From G963665975 sp963665975 (GTDB lineage: Bacteria > Bacteroidota > Rhodothermia > Rhodothermales > Bin80), in the NCBI GenBank assembly GCA_963665975.1, contig OY762508.1:1240001-1304000 (forward strand): DNA of 64,000 nucleotides. The letters run 5' to 3'. A program made the translations under genes and the position numbers. The notes below the pieces were generated by a model. That model was not told where the DNA came from. It saw only the letters and a list, made by a program, of their open reading frames with translations, and did no database searches. Every line of letters begins with the position of its first letter. Position 1 is the first letter of the stretch. Positions 36,416-46,887 of the stretch are shown piece by piece.

Positions 36416-36435
36416 CAGGGGGAGTTCCGCCCCTG
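36416..36435. terminator. Possible terminator hairpin between convergent genes
   Basis: CAGGGG (36416-36421) and CCCCTG (36430-36435) with an 8-nt loop sit 30 bp after the STAS stop and 121 bp from the stop of the convergent ammonium transporter gene. There is no T-run, so this is a weak candidate. Confidence 0.35.
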
Positions 36436-36556
36436 GTGCGCAGTATACTTTGTGGCATCAGTGCGCACACGAGAATTGGCTATGTCCGCTGCCGCTGCCT
36501 GAAGTCACCTGCACGTTATGCGCGCGTCGGCGGCATGTCCACACTCTCAGTTCCGA

Positions 36557-37843
36557 TCACCTCTCCCCCTCCTCAAAGTCGTCAAACTCCTCCGGCATCA
36601 GGACAAATTCCGGATAGGCCTCTATTCCGAGCTCTGCCACATCCTGTCCCAGTCTCTCCACGTTCCTCGATACGCGGACACCCATCACCATTTCGAGACC
36701 CATCCACAGTAGCCACGAAATTCCGAAGGCAAAGGCGCCGATAGAGACGATACCCAGCAACTGCACACCAAAATTGGCATCGCCGGTGATGCTTACCGCA
36801 ACCGTGCCCCAAATGCCGGCGCCCAAGTGGGCGGGCACCGCTCCGACGACGTCATCGAGCCGAAAGATCTCAAGAATTTTTATTCCCCCCACACACACTA
36901 TTCCGCCGATGAATCCGACGCCTACGGCCCAGTAGGGTTCTATCATGTCAGGACCTGCTGTGACGGCCACCAGGCCGGCGATGGCGCCATTCAGTACGGC
37001 AAACAGGTCCAGGCGCCCAAGAATCGGGCGAGAGGCCATTACGGCCGCAATGACTCCCGCGGCCCCGGCAAGGTTTGTATTGACGAGCACAAGGCTCATG
37101 GTGACTGCGTCCGAAACACTGCCGAGCGCGAGTACCGAGCCACCGTTGAATCCAAACCATCCGAACCACAGGATAAACACACCCAGCGTCACCACGGGGA
37201 CACTGGATGGTGGCGTGGGCCGCACGGTCCCATCCGACTGAAACTTGCCCCAGCGCGCGCCGACGACCATGATTCCGGCAAGCGCGGCCCACCCGCCGGT
37301 TCCGTGCACGATAGTGGACCCGGCGAAATCCGAAAAGCCCATTGCATCCAGCCAGCCTCCTCCCCACGTCCACGCCCCTACTATCGGATAGATTATGCCG
37401 GTCAGTGCGATCGTGAAGACGAAGAAGGACCATAGTTTAACCCGCTCCGCAAGTGCTCCCGACACAATAGAGGCCGCCGTGGCCACAAAAACCATCTGGA
37501 AGAACCAGTCAGACATCACGGAATAGCCGTTTTCCGTGACTGCCTCCAGACTGTCTGCATTCCCGCCCAACAGGGCGATTTCGTCGGAAGACGGGCCGTA
37601 GAGCAGGGAAATAGAGCCTATCCAGCCCTGCACGTCCACATACATCAGGTTATACCCGATAAAATAGAAGGCAAGCCCGGCGATTGCGTATAGCCCGATA
37701 TTCTTCATGCAGATGGTCGAAGCATTTTTCGTGCGCACCGACCCCGATTCCAGCATCGTGAAGCCTGCCGCCATCCACATGACCAACCCACCCCATATGA
37801 GGAAGGAGAAGGTGTTGAAAATAAATTGGACTTCACTGCTCAT
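36557..37843 (-). CDS. amt: Ammonium transporter
   Basis: A 428-residue Amt/MEP/Rh channel with about eleven membrane helices. Recognisable blocks are VQFIFNTFSFLIWGGLVMWM, DWFFQMVFVATAASIVSGALAER, the DFAGSTIVHGTGGWAAL motif with the pore histidine, and WFGWFGFNGGS. The ATG at 37843 was preferred; one 15 bp upstream is possible. No glnB/glnK is next door, which is unusual for amt loci. The acidic C-terminal tail ends EEFDDFEEGER. Confidence 0.93.
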   Translation of the reverse strand: MSSEVQFIFNTFSFLIWGGLVMWMAAGFTMLESGSVRTKNASTICMKNIGLYAIAGLAFYFIGYNLMYVDVQGWIGSISLLYGPSSDEIALLGGNADSLEAVTENGYSVMSDWFFQMVFVATAASIVSGALAERVKLWSFFVFTIALTGIIYPIVGAWTWGGGWLDAMGFSDFAGSTIVHGTGGWAALAGIMVVGARWGKFQSDGTVRPTPPSSVPVVTLGVFILWFGWFGFNGGSVLALGSVSDAVTMSLVLVNTNLAGAAGVIAAVMASRPILGRLDLFAVLNGAIAGLVAVTAGPDMIEPYWAVGVGFIGGIVCVGGIKILEIFRLDDVVGAVPAHLGAGIWGTVAVSITGDANFGVQLLGIVSIGAFAFGISWLLWMGLEMVMGVRVSRNVERLGQDVAELGIEAYPEFVLMPEEFDDFEEGER

Positions 37844-37987
37844 AACAGGAGGGATCAAGGGGCATGTTGACGTGCCGTTCGAGTAGGCATACAGGCCTCA
37901 GGCATCCAATAACAGGCTCCCGGATGAATGGATGTAGCATGCACCCAATTGGGTGACGCTTCGGCTTAAGTGGGGGTGACAACCACG

Positions 37988-38779
37988 CTAGAAACGGAAT
38001 ACGACCAGTAACTGTGCGGTGTTATCGTGGTTGTCCGTACCGAGCTTGTTTCGCCAGTACTGATACTCAATGCCTACATGCAGATGGTTGGCATACTTCA
38101 GGTTGGCGCCCAGATCCCAGGTCAACTGCGGCTGGGCCAGAATCCAGGCGTTGACCTTGTTGCCGAGTTCGTCGGTCGTCTCGCTGATATACTCGGCATG
38201 CCCCGTAAAGGCAAACCCCTGTTCGCCCAGTGAAAACAGCACCAGCCAGCTCACGTCAAACATGAAGTTGTTTTCCGTGGCGGGCGCGCCGCCGCGCGCA
38301 AGCCCGTAATTATGGTCCACGATGGCGGTAAAGTCCGTATTCAGGAAAATGAAGCCAGGGATCTGCCAGCTCAGGCGCCCACCCGGCATAAACTTGAGGA
38401 CGTTTGGGTCCCCGCCAAAACTTAATCCGGCTATCGCTCCGATGTCGCGGATGGGGCCAATCTTGATTTCGGACCCGGTAACCTTGCCCAGACTAAGGGT
38501 CGGGTACCATTCTCCGTAGAAGTCCAGGTCATTAAACCCGTCTGTCCCCTCGTCATTGAGGAAATCGAGGAAGATGAAGCTGTCACCGTATTTCCACTGC
38601 TGGGCATGCTGCAGTGTCAGAATCTGCGTGGTGGCCTTTGCACCCGAAAACGGGTTGGTCAGCCGGCCCAACTGATATTGAAATTCAAACTGGGCTGCTG
38701 CAGGGAGCGTCACGCACGCTACGAGAAGTACACTCACAAACCGGCGCAGCAAGACGATGGTTGTTCGTTTCATAATCAT
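37988..38779 (-). CDS. Tsx/DUF5020-like outer-membrane channel
   Basis: A 263-residue protein (or 261 from the ATG at 38773) with a signal peptide ending LPAAAQ-FE and a barrel pattern ending in VVFRF. The segments HAQQWKYGDSFIFLDFL and DFYGEWYPTLSLGKVTG resemble nucleoside-specific channel (Tsx-like) proteins of the DUF5020 group. The gene is 144 bp downstream of amt's start on the same strand; whether the two share a transcript is unknown. Confidence 0.72.
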   Translation of the reverse strand: MIMKRTTIVLLRRFVSVLLVACVTLPAAAQFEFQYQLGRLTNPFSGAKATTQILTLQHAQQWKYGDSFIFLDFLNDEGTDGFNDLDFYGEWYPTLSLGKVTGSEIKIGPIRDIGAIAGLSFGGDPNVLKFMPGGRLSWQIPGFIFLNTDFTAIVDHNYGLARGGAPATENNFMFDVSWLVLFSLGEQGFAFTGHAEYISETTDELGNKVNAWILAQPQLTWDLGANLKYANHLHVGIEYQYWRNKLGTDNHDNTAQLLVVFRF

Positions 38780-39097
38780 AAAATCCCTGTTGCCCGGGGA
38801 CTGGTGGTGGATTTGCTATTCTGTGGCCCCCTGCTGACACTCACGGATGTCGCAATGTCAGCTCGCATCACGAGCACGCAAGCCGCCGTTACGGCGGTGT
38901 TGCGTCAGCTGAGCGCCGCTTCACGAAGAATATACAATTCTATACGAATAATATAGCTACCTGTCGCATTACTCTCGCCTTCTTTCGCACTGGTCTATTG
39001 CCCCACTCGTGTTGCGGATACGCGCAACGGGGTGAGATCACCCGTCGTATATTGTCTGCATCCCTGCAAATGACCAGTTTGATTAACGGATTAACTC
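38780..39097. other. 318-bp divergent promoter region
   Basis: It lies between the Tsx-like porin (minus) and citrate synthase (plus). An AT-rich patch with repeated TATAC elements at about 38930-38955 is a plausible promoter area; I see no gene. Confidence 0.4.
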
Positions 39098-40363
39098 ATG
39101 CCCAAAGCCACGCTCATTCTTGACGATCGTACCTACGAATTGCCCGTGGTGACAGGCACTGAGCACGAAGTCGGTCTTGATATCGGCCGGCTTCGTGCTG
39201 GAAGCGGCGCTATTACACTCGACCCGGGTTACGGCAATACAGGCTCCTGCCAGAGTGCGATTACCTATATCAATGGCGAGCAGGGCATCCTTCGGTATCG
39301 CGGCTACGGCATCGAAGATTTGGCCGCCCACGCTTCGTTCGCAGAGGTGATGCACCTGCTCGTCTACGGCGCGCTGCCAAACCAGGGCGAACTCAACACC
39401 TTTGAGCGGCAGTTGACACAGCACACGCTACTGCACGAGGACATGAAGAAGTTCTACGAGGGCTTCCCGCCAAGCGCCCGTCCCATGAGCGTGCTGTCCA
39501 CCATGGTAGCGTCTCTGTCGACCTACTACGCGCAGAGCGAAGACGAGGTAGATCTCAATATCATCCGCCTGTTGGCCAAACTCAAGACGATCGCCGCCTT
39601 CTCTTACAAGAAGTCCATCGGTCAGCCTTTTATCTACCCGCGCAACGACATGGACTTCGTGAGCGACTTCTTGCACATGATGTTCGCGGTGCCTTCCGAG
39701 CCGTACGAGGTATCCGACGTGGTGCATGACGCGCTGGACATGCTGCTTATTCTGCACGCTGACCATGAACAGAATTGCAGTACTTCCACGGTCCGCATGG
39801 TGGGCAGTAGCGGCGCCGACCTGTTTTCGACGATCTCCACCGGGGTGAGCGCACTTTCGGGACCGCTGCACGGCGGCGCCAACTTGGCCGTCATCACCAT
39901 GCTCGAAGGCATCCGCAACGACGGCGGCGACTACGCCAAGTATATCGCGAAGGCAAAGGATAAGAATGATCCGTTTCGGCTCATGGGCTTCGGCCACCGT
40001 GTCTACAAGAAGTTTGATCCCCGGGCCCGTCTTATCAAGGAGGCTACCGATCGCGTGCTCGGCGAGTTGGGCATGAACGACCCGCTTCTGGAGATCGCCA
40101 AGAATCTTGAGCGCATTGCGCTGGAGGACGATTATTTCGTCCAGCGTCGGCTCTATCCCAATCTCGACTTCTACAGCGGCATCCTGTACCGCGCCATGGG
40201 CTTGCCGACAAGTATGTTTACGGTGCTCTTCGCGCTCGGAAGGCTTCCAGGCTGGATAGCCCATTGGAAGGAAATGCGCGAGGCGCGCGGTCGCCTCCAT
40301 CGTCCCAGGCAGATCTACACAGGATCTCGCGCACGTTCGTACGTACCGATTGCGGAGCGGTAG
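39098..40363 (+). CDS. gltA: Citrate synthase
   Basis: A 421-residue type-II-like citrate synthase condensing oxaloacetate with acetyl-CoA. The catalytic motif HADHEQNCSTSTVRMVGSS carries the active His; the GPLHGGANLAVITML region carries the substrate-binding His, and FGHRVYKKFDPRA is conserved. The C-terminus ends with the PRQIYTGSRARSYVPI tail typical of the hexameric family. The ATG at 39098 matches the family start. Confidence 0.96.
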   Translation: MPKATLILDDRTYELPVVTGTEHEVGLDIGRLRAGSGAITLDPGYGNTGSCQSAITYINGEQGILRYRGYGIEDLAAHASFAEVMHLLVYGALPNQGELNTFERQLTQHTLLHEDMKKFYEGFPPSARPMSVLSTMVASLSTYYAQSEDEVDLNIIRLLAKLKTIAAFSYKKSIGQPFIYPRNDMDFVSDFLHMMFAVPSEPYEVSDVVHDALDMLLILHADHEQNCSTSTVRMVGSSGADLFSTISTGVSALSGPLHGGANLAVITMLEGIRNDGGDYAKYIAKAKDKNDPFRLMGFGHRVYKKFDPRARLIKEATDRVLGELGMNDPLLEIAKNLERIALEDDYFVQRRLYPNLDFYSGILYRAMGLPTSMFTVLFALGRLPGWIAHWKEMREARGRLHRPRQIYTGSRARSYVPIAER

Positions 40364-40371
40364 GCAGGGAT

Positions 40372-41070
40372 ATGCGAAAACGTCCCTGGGAGTCCGGTAT
40401 CGGCGTCGCATGCCTGGTGATTCTTGCCACGGCTTCCTGCACGTCGGCCGAGGAGGAGCAGCATGTGCGGCAGCTGCTCCGGGACCATGCCATGCGCTAC
40501 CCGCGCATGGAGGCCCAGGACATCTACAAACTCCTGCACCAGGCCGCTCTAGGCAGCGAGCACGCCATGAGCAGTCCGGAGGCCGCCCGCGAGTGGCTGG
40601 CGTCCGAGATCACACAGCTCTCCGCAGGTCCCGACGATCCGCTCATCGATCCATTGCGCCCGGATAGCATGGTGGTCCGCGTCCACTTGCGCCCGTTCCT
40701 GGCGCAGGACGGCGACACAGAAGCGCTGCTCGGCGCCTTCGTTCACTCCTCCAACACGCCGGTAGGATCTACACGCACGCTGAAGCGCTACCTGCGATAC
40801 GCCGCGCGGAGTAGCGCCGCCGGCGAGATTCCGTCAGATGCGGATGCTTTCACCGTGTATGTTGCGCAGCAGGCCCGACACGGCTATCCTCCCGCGCACC
40901 ACTCCGAAGCGTACGTGGCAGCGTATGCGCCCGCGTATCGGGTGATCACAGCCTCTACTTGCGCTGACGGCGCCACGACCCCGCCTACTGTCTCGCCGCA
41001 TCCACCAGCGCAGCAAGAAAGGCAGGCAGCACCGGCGCAGCGCGCAATCCAAAAATATTCCAGCTGTTGA
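40372..41070 (+). CDS. Predicted lipoprotein of unknown function
   Basis: A 232-residue frame with a lipoprotein-like signal (VACLVILATASC) and a helical mature part (HAMRYPRMEAQDIYKLLHQAALGSEH). The start at 40372 lies 8 bp after citrate synthase and follows GGCAGGG. No family was recognised. The last ~30 residues are proline- and alanine-rich and lie antisense to the C-terminus of the serine hydrolase: convergent frames overlap by 86 bp, so the original stop may have been lost. Confidence 0.5.
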   Translation: MRKRPWESGIGVACLVILATASCTSAEEEQHVRQLLRDHAMRYPRMEAQDIYKLLHQAALGSEHAMSSPEAAREWLASEITQLSAGPDDPLIDPLRPDSMVVRVHLRPFLAQDGDTEALLGAFVHSSNTPVGSTRTLKRYLRYAARSSAAGEIPSDADAFTVYVAQQARHGYPPAHHSEAYVAAYAPAYRVITASTCADGATTPPTVSPHPPAQQERQAAPAQRAIQKYSSC

Positions 41071-42181
41071 CTACGCCGACCATGTCCAACTCCGGCAACA
41101 CGATGAGGTACTGCCCACCGAAACCCAGTCCCGCCCACACGATGGTGTCAGCCGTGTCGATGCGCCACCACTGGTAGCCGTAGCCCCAACCGCGCCCATT
41201 GACTGCGTCCACGATGCGGCTCGTCGCCGCTTGCGAGTACTCTTCTGACAGGATTCGAAGGCCATCCCAGACGCCACCCTGAAGATACAGGTATCCGATC
41301 TTCGCCAGATCTTCGGCCTCGAGGTACAGCCCTCCCTCCGTGTCCGGCAACCCCTTAGGGGTCGTTTTCCAGTGCGTCTCCTGAATGCCGAGCGGCCCGA
41401 AGAGGTGCTCCTCCGCATAGGTGTCGATCAGCATCCCCGTCGCGTGCTTGATCACCCCCGACATGAGATGGCTGCCGCCGCTGTTATAGACCCATTTTGT
41501 GCCCGGCTCCGCGTCAGACGGCTGGTCCAGCGTAAACTGGATCCAGTCCTCGCTGCCTTCCAGCTGCAGCGTGGTATTGGTTTCGTCAAAGGGCCGGTCC
41601 TGCTCATGCCACTCGATGCCGGTGCGCATGGTCAAGAGGTCCTCCAGTGTCGCTGCATGCAGACGCACATCGACGCCACTGGTGTTGTAACCCGGAAAAA
41701 ACGACAACAGCGGCTCCTGAAGACTCGCGATGGCTCCCTGGTGCAGGGCGATGCCAATGATCGTGGAGGCCACCGACTTGGTTACGGACTGCAACGAATG
41801 AACGTCGCGTCCAGCAAAGTACGGGTGCGAGTCAGGGTGGTAATAGTTAAACGGATCGGATTCCTCCCCATCCGTACAGGTTTCGGCTCCACAGCCCAGA
41901 CTTCCACTGTGTCCTTTGCTGATGGCGTAGTAGTCTTGCGTGTAGCGCTCGCTGGCGACCAGAAAGCCGTTCCGGATTACAACGATCCGGTCAATGTACC
42001 CGTAGCGGCCCTCGAGAGCAGCGTCGTGCAACTCCCTCAGTGGGTCCGCATCTAGGCCCTGGCTCTCAGGTGTGGCCACCTCCCAACCCTGTGTAGGCCA
42101 CCGGACACTCTCCTGGGCAAGGGCGGACGTGGTGAGGATTTGGGCGGCAACAAGCGCGCAAACAAGTCTGATCGTTGCCAT
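40985..42181 (-). CDS. Exported class C beta-lactamase-like serine hydrolase
   Basis: A 398-residue serine hydrolase of the AmpC/penicillin-binding-protein-like superfamily. The signal peptide (MATIRLVCALVAAQILTTSALAQ) is followed by SVTKSVAS (SxxK nucleophile), the YxN-like motif VYNSGGSHL, and the late WAGLGFGGQYL in place of HxG. Such enzymes act as esterases or D-amino-acid peptidases as well as beta-lactamases; resistance should not be assumed. The frame runs back through tRNA-Leu to 42295, which rules out starts upstream of 42262; 42181 or 42205 are the realistic ATGs. Confidence 0.8.
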   Translation of the reverse strand: MATIRLVCALVAAQILTTSALAQESVRWPTQGWEVATPESQGLDADPLRELHDAALEGRYGYIDRIVVIRNGFLVASERYTQDYYAISKGHSGSLGCGAETCTDGEESDPFNYYHPDSHPYFAGRDVHSLQSVTKSVASTIIGIALHQGAIASLQEPLLSFFPGYNTSGVDVRLHAATLEDLLTMRTGIEWHEQDRPFDETNTTLQLEGSEDWIQFTLDQPSDAEPGTKWVYNSGGSHLMSGVIKHATGMLIDTYAEEHLFGPLGIQETHWKTTPKGLPDTEGGLYLEAEDLAKIGYLYLQGGVWDGLRILSEEYSQAATSRIVDAVNGRGWGYGYQWWRIDTADTIVWAGLGFGGQYLIVLPELDMVGVVNSWNIFGLRAAPVLPAFLAALVDAARQ

Positions 42182-42262
42182 GGCGACAAACCCGCGCCAG
42201 AGCATGGCGCGAAACCCAACAAACAACCCGCTCCACTCCTCCTTGTGAGAAGCGGACTCCTG

Positions 42263-42346
42263 TGCCCGGGACTGGAGTCGAACCAGCACGCCCATCAGGG
42301 CACTGCCCCCTCAAGACAGCGCGTCTACCTATTCCGCCACCCGGGC
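42263..42346 (-). tRNA. tRNA-Leu(GAG)
   Basis: An 84-nt cloverleaf. Acceptor GCCCGGG pairs with CCCGGGC, discriminator A; anticodon stem CTGTC/GGCAG carries loop TTGAGGG (anticodon GAG). A long variable arm (GCCC-TGAT-GGGC) marks a class II tRNA, and the T arm is GCTGG-TTCGACT-CCAGT. No CCA is encoded. It follows the interrupted tRNA-Lys by 32 bp on the same strand. Confidence 0.92.
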
Positions 42347-42378
42347 CGCGAAGCGCTCGGCCTTCGCTCTTGCGCGTG

Positions 42379-42826
42379 TGATCCCGCCAGGGCTCGAACC
42401 TGGGACCCTCTGATTAACCTACCACACCGGCTTTCACCGGCCGCCCATCGGGCGTTGTAGTCTGGACCATCTCTTCACCCTCCCCGACATTGCGGGGGTA
42501 GGGTGGGCTGCGTATGGCCTCTGAGGGCTCTCCTTTCTTGCGGAGTGGAATCAAGGCCGGTTGACCTTGGCCACTATCCGGGAAAACAGGGCGTATGCCG
42601 CTACGGACTGCCCTCGCCAATCGCCACGCCTGGTGAGGGGCCTGTAGCACGTACTGCTTTCGATCAGGGTTGCCTGCTGATTACCCATCTATCCCTGACA
42701 TTGTCACGTGTGGCGACGTAATCAGGGCTTTAGGGCGTCCCAGCATACAGCAGCCGACACTCACGCGATTCCCCGCGTGAGGCTCCGAACTGAAGTCAGA
42801 TGCTCTACCAACTGAGCTACGGGATC
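42379..42826 (-). tRNA. tRNA-Lys(UUU) interrupted by a group I intron
   Basis: Exons 42826-42793 and 42417-42379 join to a complete tRNA. The acceptor GATCCCG pairs perfectly with CGGGATC, discriminator A; the D arm is GCTC-AGTTGGTA-GAGC; anticodon stem TCTGA/TCAGA encloses loop CTTTTAA (anticodon TTT); variable loop GGGTC; T arm CCAGG-TTCGAGC-CCTGG. The 375-bp intron sits after U34 of the anticodon. Sequence beyond the stems resembles known bacterial tRNA-Lys (for example the GGTC variable loop). No CCA is encoded. An upstream gene (42855-43304) ends 28 bp before it on the same strand. Confidence 0.88.
42418..42792 (-). ncRNA. Group I self-splicing intron in the anticodon loop of tRNA-Lys
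   Basis: A 375-nt intron with no open reading frame. The 5' exon ends in U and the intron ends in G (the omega-G), as in group I introns. Structural signs: a perfect P2-like hairpin TCACGCG/CGCGTGA close to the 5' end; paired CTGATTAC/GTAATCAG segments; near the 3' end AAGAGATGGTCC, close to the conserved core AAGAUAUAGUCC; and two P9-like hairpins, CGCCC-GAT-GGGCG and CCGGT-GAAA-GCCGG with a GNRA loop. The 3' part resembles the Azoarcus tRNA-Ile intron. The insertion point after position 34 is the one used in cyanobacterial tRNA-Leu(UAA). The subgroup is not assigned. Confidence 0.8.
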
Positions 42827-42854
42827 ATCATGTCATAGAACAGGCGCAAGCGGC

Positions 42855-43304
42855 TCAAAGATACGGCGGCCCCCTTCGGTCTGCAACCGCAGAGACGGGC
42901 ACCTGCGCTGTCTTGCCCGTACGCCAGAGGTCCTGCATGGGATAGCGCAAAACGAGCGTCCCGGCCATCAATCTCCGATCGAAATTGATAAAGCCGTGAG
43001 CCATGTATACGTCTTTAGGGCTGCAATGATACAGCAGTTTCATTTCGCGATCCCGGCGACGATAGTCCTTTGTCAGGATAAGACCCACCAGGCCGCTCTC
43101 TGCGCTGCCCACGAAGACATCCACCTCCTGGCCATCCGAACTCGTTGTACCGTTTACATATCCGTACGGCATAGGATAGATGATGTTCGGAAATTCCGGG
43201 TGTGTTGACCGATAAGGTCGATCTATAGTCACGCCCTGGTGGGCGATGAGGCGCTCCCAATCATCCCAGCGAAAACTGTTGGCAACAAGTTCGGGGTACT
43301 CCAT
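42855..43304 (-). CDS. Inorganic-pyrophosphatase-superfamily protein
   Basis: A 149-residue protein with the soluble PPase pattern YPMPYGYVNGTTSSDGQEVD, where the family has YPxxYGxI..T..DGDP.D; the DGDP core is only partly kept (DGQEVD). It is shorter than classic PPase (~170-175 residues), with weaker similarity beyond VDVFVGSAESGLVGLIL and DREMKLLYHCSPKD. The ATG at 43304 gives the sensible N-terminus. It follows aspS by 52 bp. Catalytic competence is uncertain. Confidence 0.6.
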   Translation of the reverse strand: MEYPELVANSFRWDDWERLIAHQGVTIDRPYRSTHPEFPNIIYPMPYGYVNGTTSSDGQEVDVFVGSAESGLVGLILTKDYRRRDREMKLLYHCSPKDVYMAHGFINFDRRLMAGTLVLRYPMQDLWRTGKTAQVPVSAVADRRGPPYL

Positions 43305-43356
43305 GGCGCATGGCGCGCCAGTGACAGCTCCATCCCGGTCGTTCGGGCAGCTGTCG

Positions 43357-45195
43357 TTAGGCGCCTTCAGTTTGCATGCCTGGCTTGAGCGCAATGTGCA
43401 GATCCCCGAGTTGCTGCGCGTCCACAGCTGCCGGCGTTTGCGACATCAGCTCCTGGGCGCTCTGCGTTTTCGGGAACGCGATTACGTCGCGCAGCGAGTC
43501 CGAGCCCGTAAGCAGCATCACGAGACGGTCCAGCCCGAGCGCAATGCCGCCGTGCGGCGGAGGACCATAGCGAAACGCATCCAGCAGGAAACCGAAGCGT
43601 TCCTGGGCTTCCTGCTCCCCAAGCCCCAGAAGTTCGAACATCTTCCGCTGCATGTCCGGGTTGTGGATACGGATACTGCCGCCGCCGACCTCGTTGCCGT
43701 TCAGCACCAGGTCGTAGGCGCGCGCACGCACCCTTTCAGGGTGCTCCGTCATGGCGCCCATGTCCTCAAGGCGTGGCGACGTAAACGGATGATGCATGGC
43801 CGTAAAGCGCTCCCGTCTCACGTCCCACTCAAGCAGGGGAAACTCGGTTATCCAGGCAAAGCGCCAGCTCTCGTCACAAACCAGGTCGAGCTCGCCCGCC
43901 ATGTGCAGACGCAGCTGACCCATCTGCGTATATACGGTCGGCACATCCCCCGATAACACGAGCAACAGGTCTCCCGCGGCAGCGCCGGCCCTGGCGATGG
44001 CCCTGTCAATGATCGCTCGCGGCAGCACGTGCTCTTTCACCGACGATAACGGGTCCGAGCCGTCCGACGGAAGGCGTACGTGGATCAGGCCTGCTGCGCC
44101 AATCTGTTTTCGCGCCACATTCTTGTCCAGACGATCCATGTAGCCGCGCCCGCGGTCGCCTAATCCAGGTGCCACGAGCCCCAGAACCGCCCCTCCCCGC
44201 TCTATCGCTGCGTCGAAGACCCGAAACTGTGAGCCCTTAAAGGTATCGCTGAGATCCTGGATTTCCAGGTCAAAGCGCAGGTCGGGCTTGTCAGACCCGT
44301 AGCGCCGAAGGGCGTCGTCGTAGGTCAGCCTGGGGAACGGGAGCTCCAGGTCAACCTGTTTGATCTCCTTCCACAACTGCTGCATAAACCCTTCGATGAG
44401 TGCATACACCAATGCTTCCGTGGCAAAGCTGATTTCGACATCGATTTGCGTGAACTCCGGTTGCCGGTCGGCGCGGAGATCCTCATCGCGGAAGCACTTT
44501 ACAATCTGCACATAGCGGTCAAAGCCCGCCACCATTAGCAGTTGCTTGTAGGTCTGGGGGCTTTGTGGCAGGGCGTAGAAGTGGCCGGGGTGCACGCGGC
44601 TGGGGACCAGATAGTCACGCGCGCCCTCCGGCGTAGACTTCATGAGCGTTGGCGTCTCTATCTCGAGAAAGCCGTGCGCATCAAAGTACCGATGCACACA
44701 CTGGTACAAGCGGTGTCGCGTCAGGAAATGCTGCTGCAGTTCGGGACGACGCAGATCCAGGTACCGATATTTCAGGCGCAGGTCTTCGCTTGCTAGCCGC
44801 CGCTTCTGGCCGTGTGCCGATACCGCGAACGGGATCACATCGGACTGGCTGAGGATCTCCAGGCTGTCCACACGCACCTCCACCCGCCCCGTCGCCAGAT
44901 TGGGGTTTACCGTTTCCTGTGAGCGATTGCGCACGTATCCGGCAACCGAAACCACATACTCGCTCCGCAGCCCCTCCGCCAGACGATGCGCTTCCGCATC
45001 GTCCTGAGGAGAAAAAACAATCTGCGTCAATCCATATCGATCTCGCAGATCGATGAATATGACACCACCCAAATCCCGCCTTGTATCCACCCATCCCTTG
45101 AGCACCACACGGCTGCCGACATCCTCCGTGCGCAGTGCGCCACAGGTGTGGGTTCGCAGGCTATGGGTATCCGACCGTACAGACGAGGCAATCAT
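43357..45195 (-). CDS. aspS: Aspartyl-tRNA synthetase
   Basis: A 612-residue class II synthetase. The OB-fold anticodon-binding domain (residues ~20-130, GWVDTRRDLGGVIFIDLRD) is followed by motif 1 (FLEIETPTLMKSTPEGARD), motif 2 (CFRDEDLRADRQPEFTQID) and motif 3 (GGIALGLDRLVMLLTG). The large bacterial GAD-like insert is present. The start at 45195 was chosen (an ATG 15 bp upstream is possible). Bacterial length ~590-600 fits. Confidence 0.96.
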   Translation of the reverse strand: MIASSVRSDTHSLRTHTCGALRTEDVGSRVVLKGWVDTRRDLGGVIFIDLRDRYGLTQIVFSPQDDAEAHRLAEGLRSEYVVSVAGYVRNRSQETVNPNLATGRVEVRVDSLEILSQSDVIPFAVSAHGQKRRLASEDLRLKYRYLDLRRPELQQHFLTRHRLYQCVHRYFDAHGFLEIETPTLMKSTPEGARDYLVPSRVHPGHFYALPQSPQTYKQLLMVAGFDRYVQIVKCFRDEDLRADRQPEFTQIDVEISFATEALVYALIEGFMQQLWKEIKQVDLELPFPRLTYDDALRRYGSDKPDLRFDLEIQDLSDTFKGSQFRVFDAAIERGGAVLGLVAPGLGDRGRGYMDRLDKNVARKQIGAAGLIHVRLPSDGSDPLSSVKEHVLPRAIIDRAIARAGAAAGDLLLVLSGDVPTVYTQMGQLRLHMAGELDLVCDESWRFAWITEFPLLEWDVRRERFTAMHHPFTSPRLEDMGAMTEHPERVRARAYDLVLNGNEVGGGSIRIHNPDMQRKMFELLGLGEQEAQERFGFLLDAFRYGPPPHGGIALGLDRLVMLLTGSDSLRDVIAFPKTQSAQELMSQTPAAVDAQQLGDLHIALKPGMQTEGA

Positions 45196-45402
45196 GGTCC
45201 CGAGTAGCAATTACGTAGCAACAAACGACAAACAGGCGAATCGCCTTATACCCTTACACCCGCCGGATTTGATTCTGACTAATTCTGAAGATTGCATTTA
45301 ATTGAGCGTTGGTGCGTATCCTGTTGTCATCATGCCACCAAGCTGATTATGCTCCTGCAGGCCTGGTCTGCATCCATAAAAGAACATAACTCAACACCTC
45401 TT

Positions 45403-46867
<1,465 letters not shown>

Positions 46868-46887
<20 letters not shown>

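Noticed and set aside
39428..40411. 327-codon minus-strand frame antisense to citrate synthase
   Set aside because: Citrate synthase is unmistakable; this frame is histidine-rich shadow.
42182..42295. N-terminal extension of the serine hydrolase through tRNA-Leu
   Set aside because: It would be translated from within the tRNA gene; the signal peptide starts at 42181 (or 42205).
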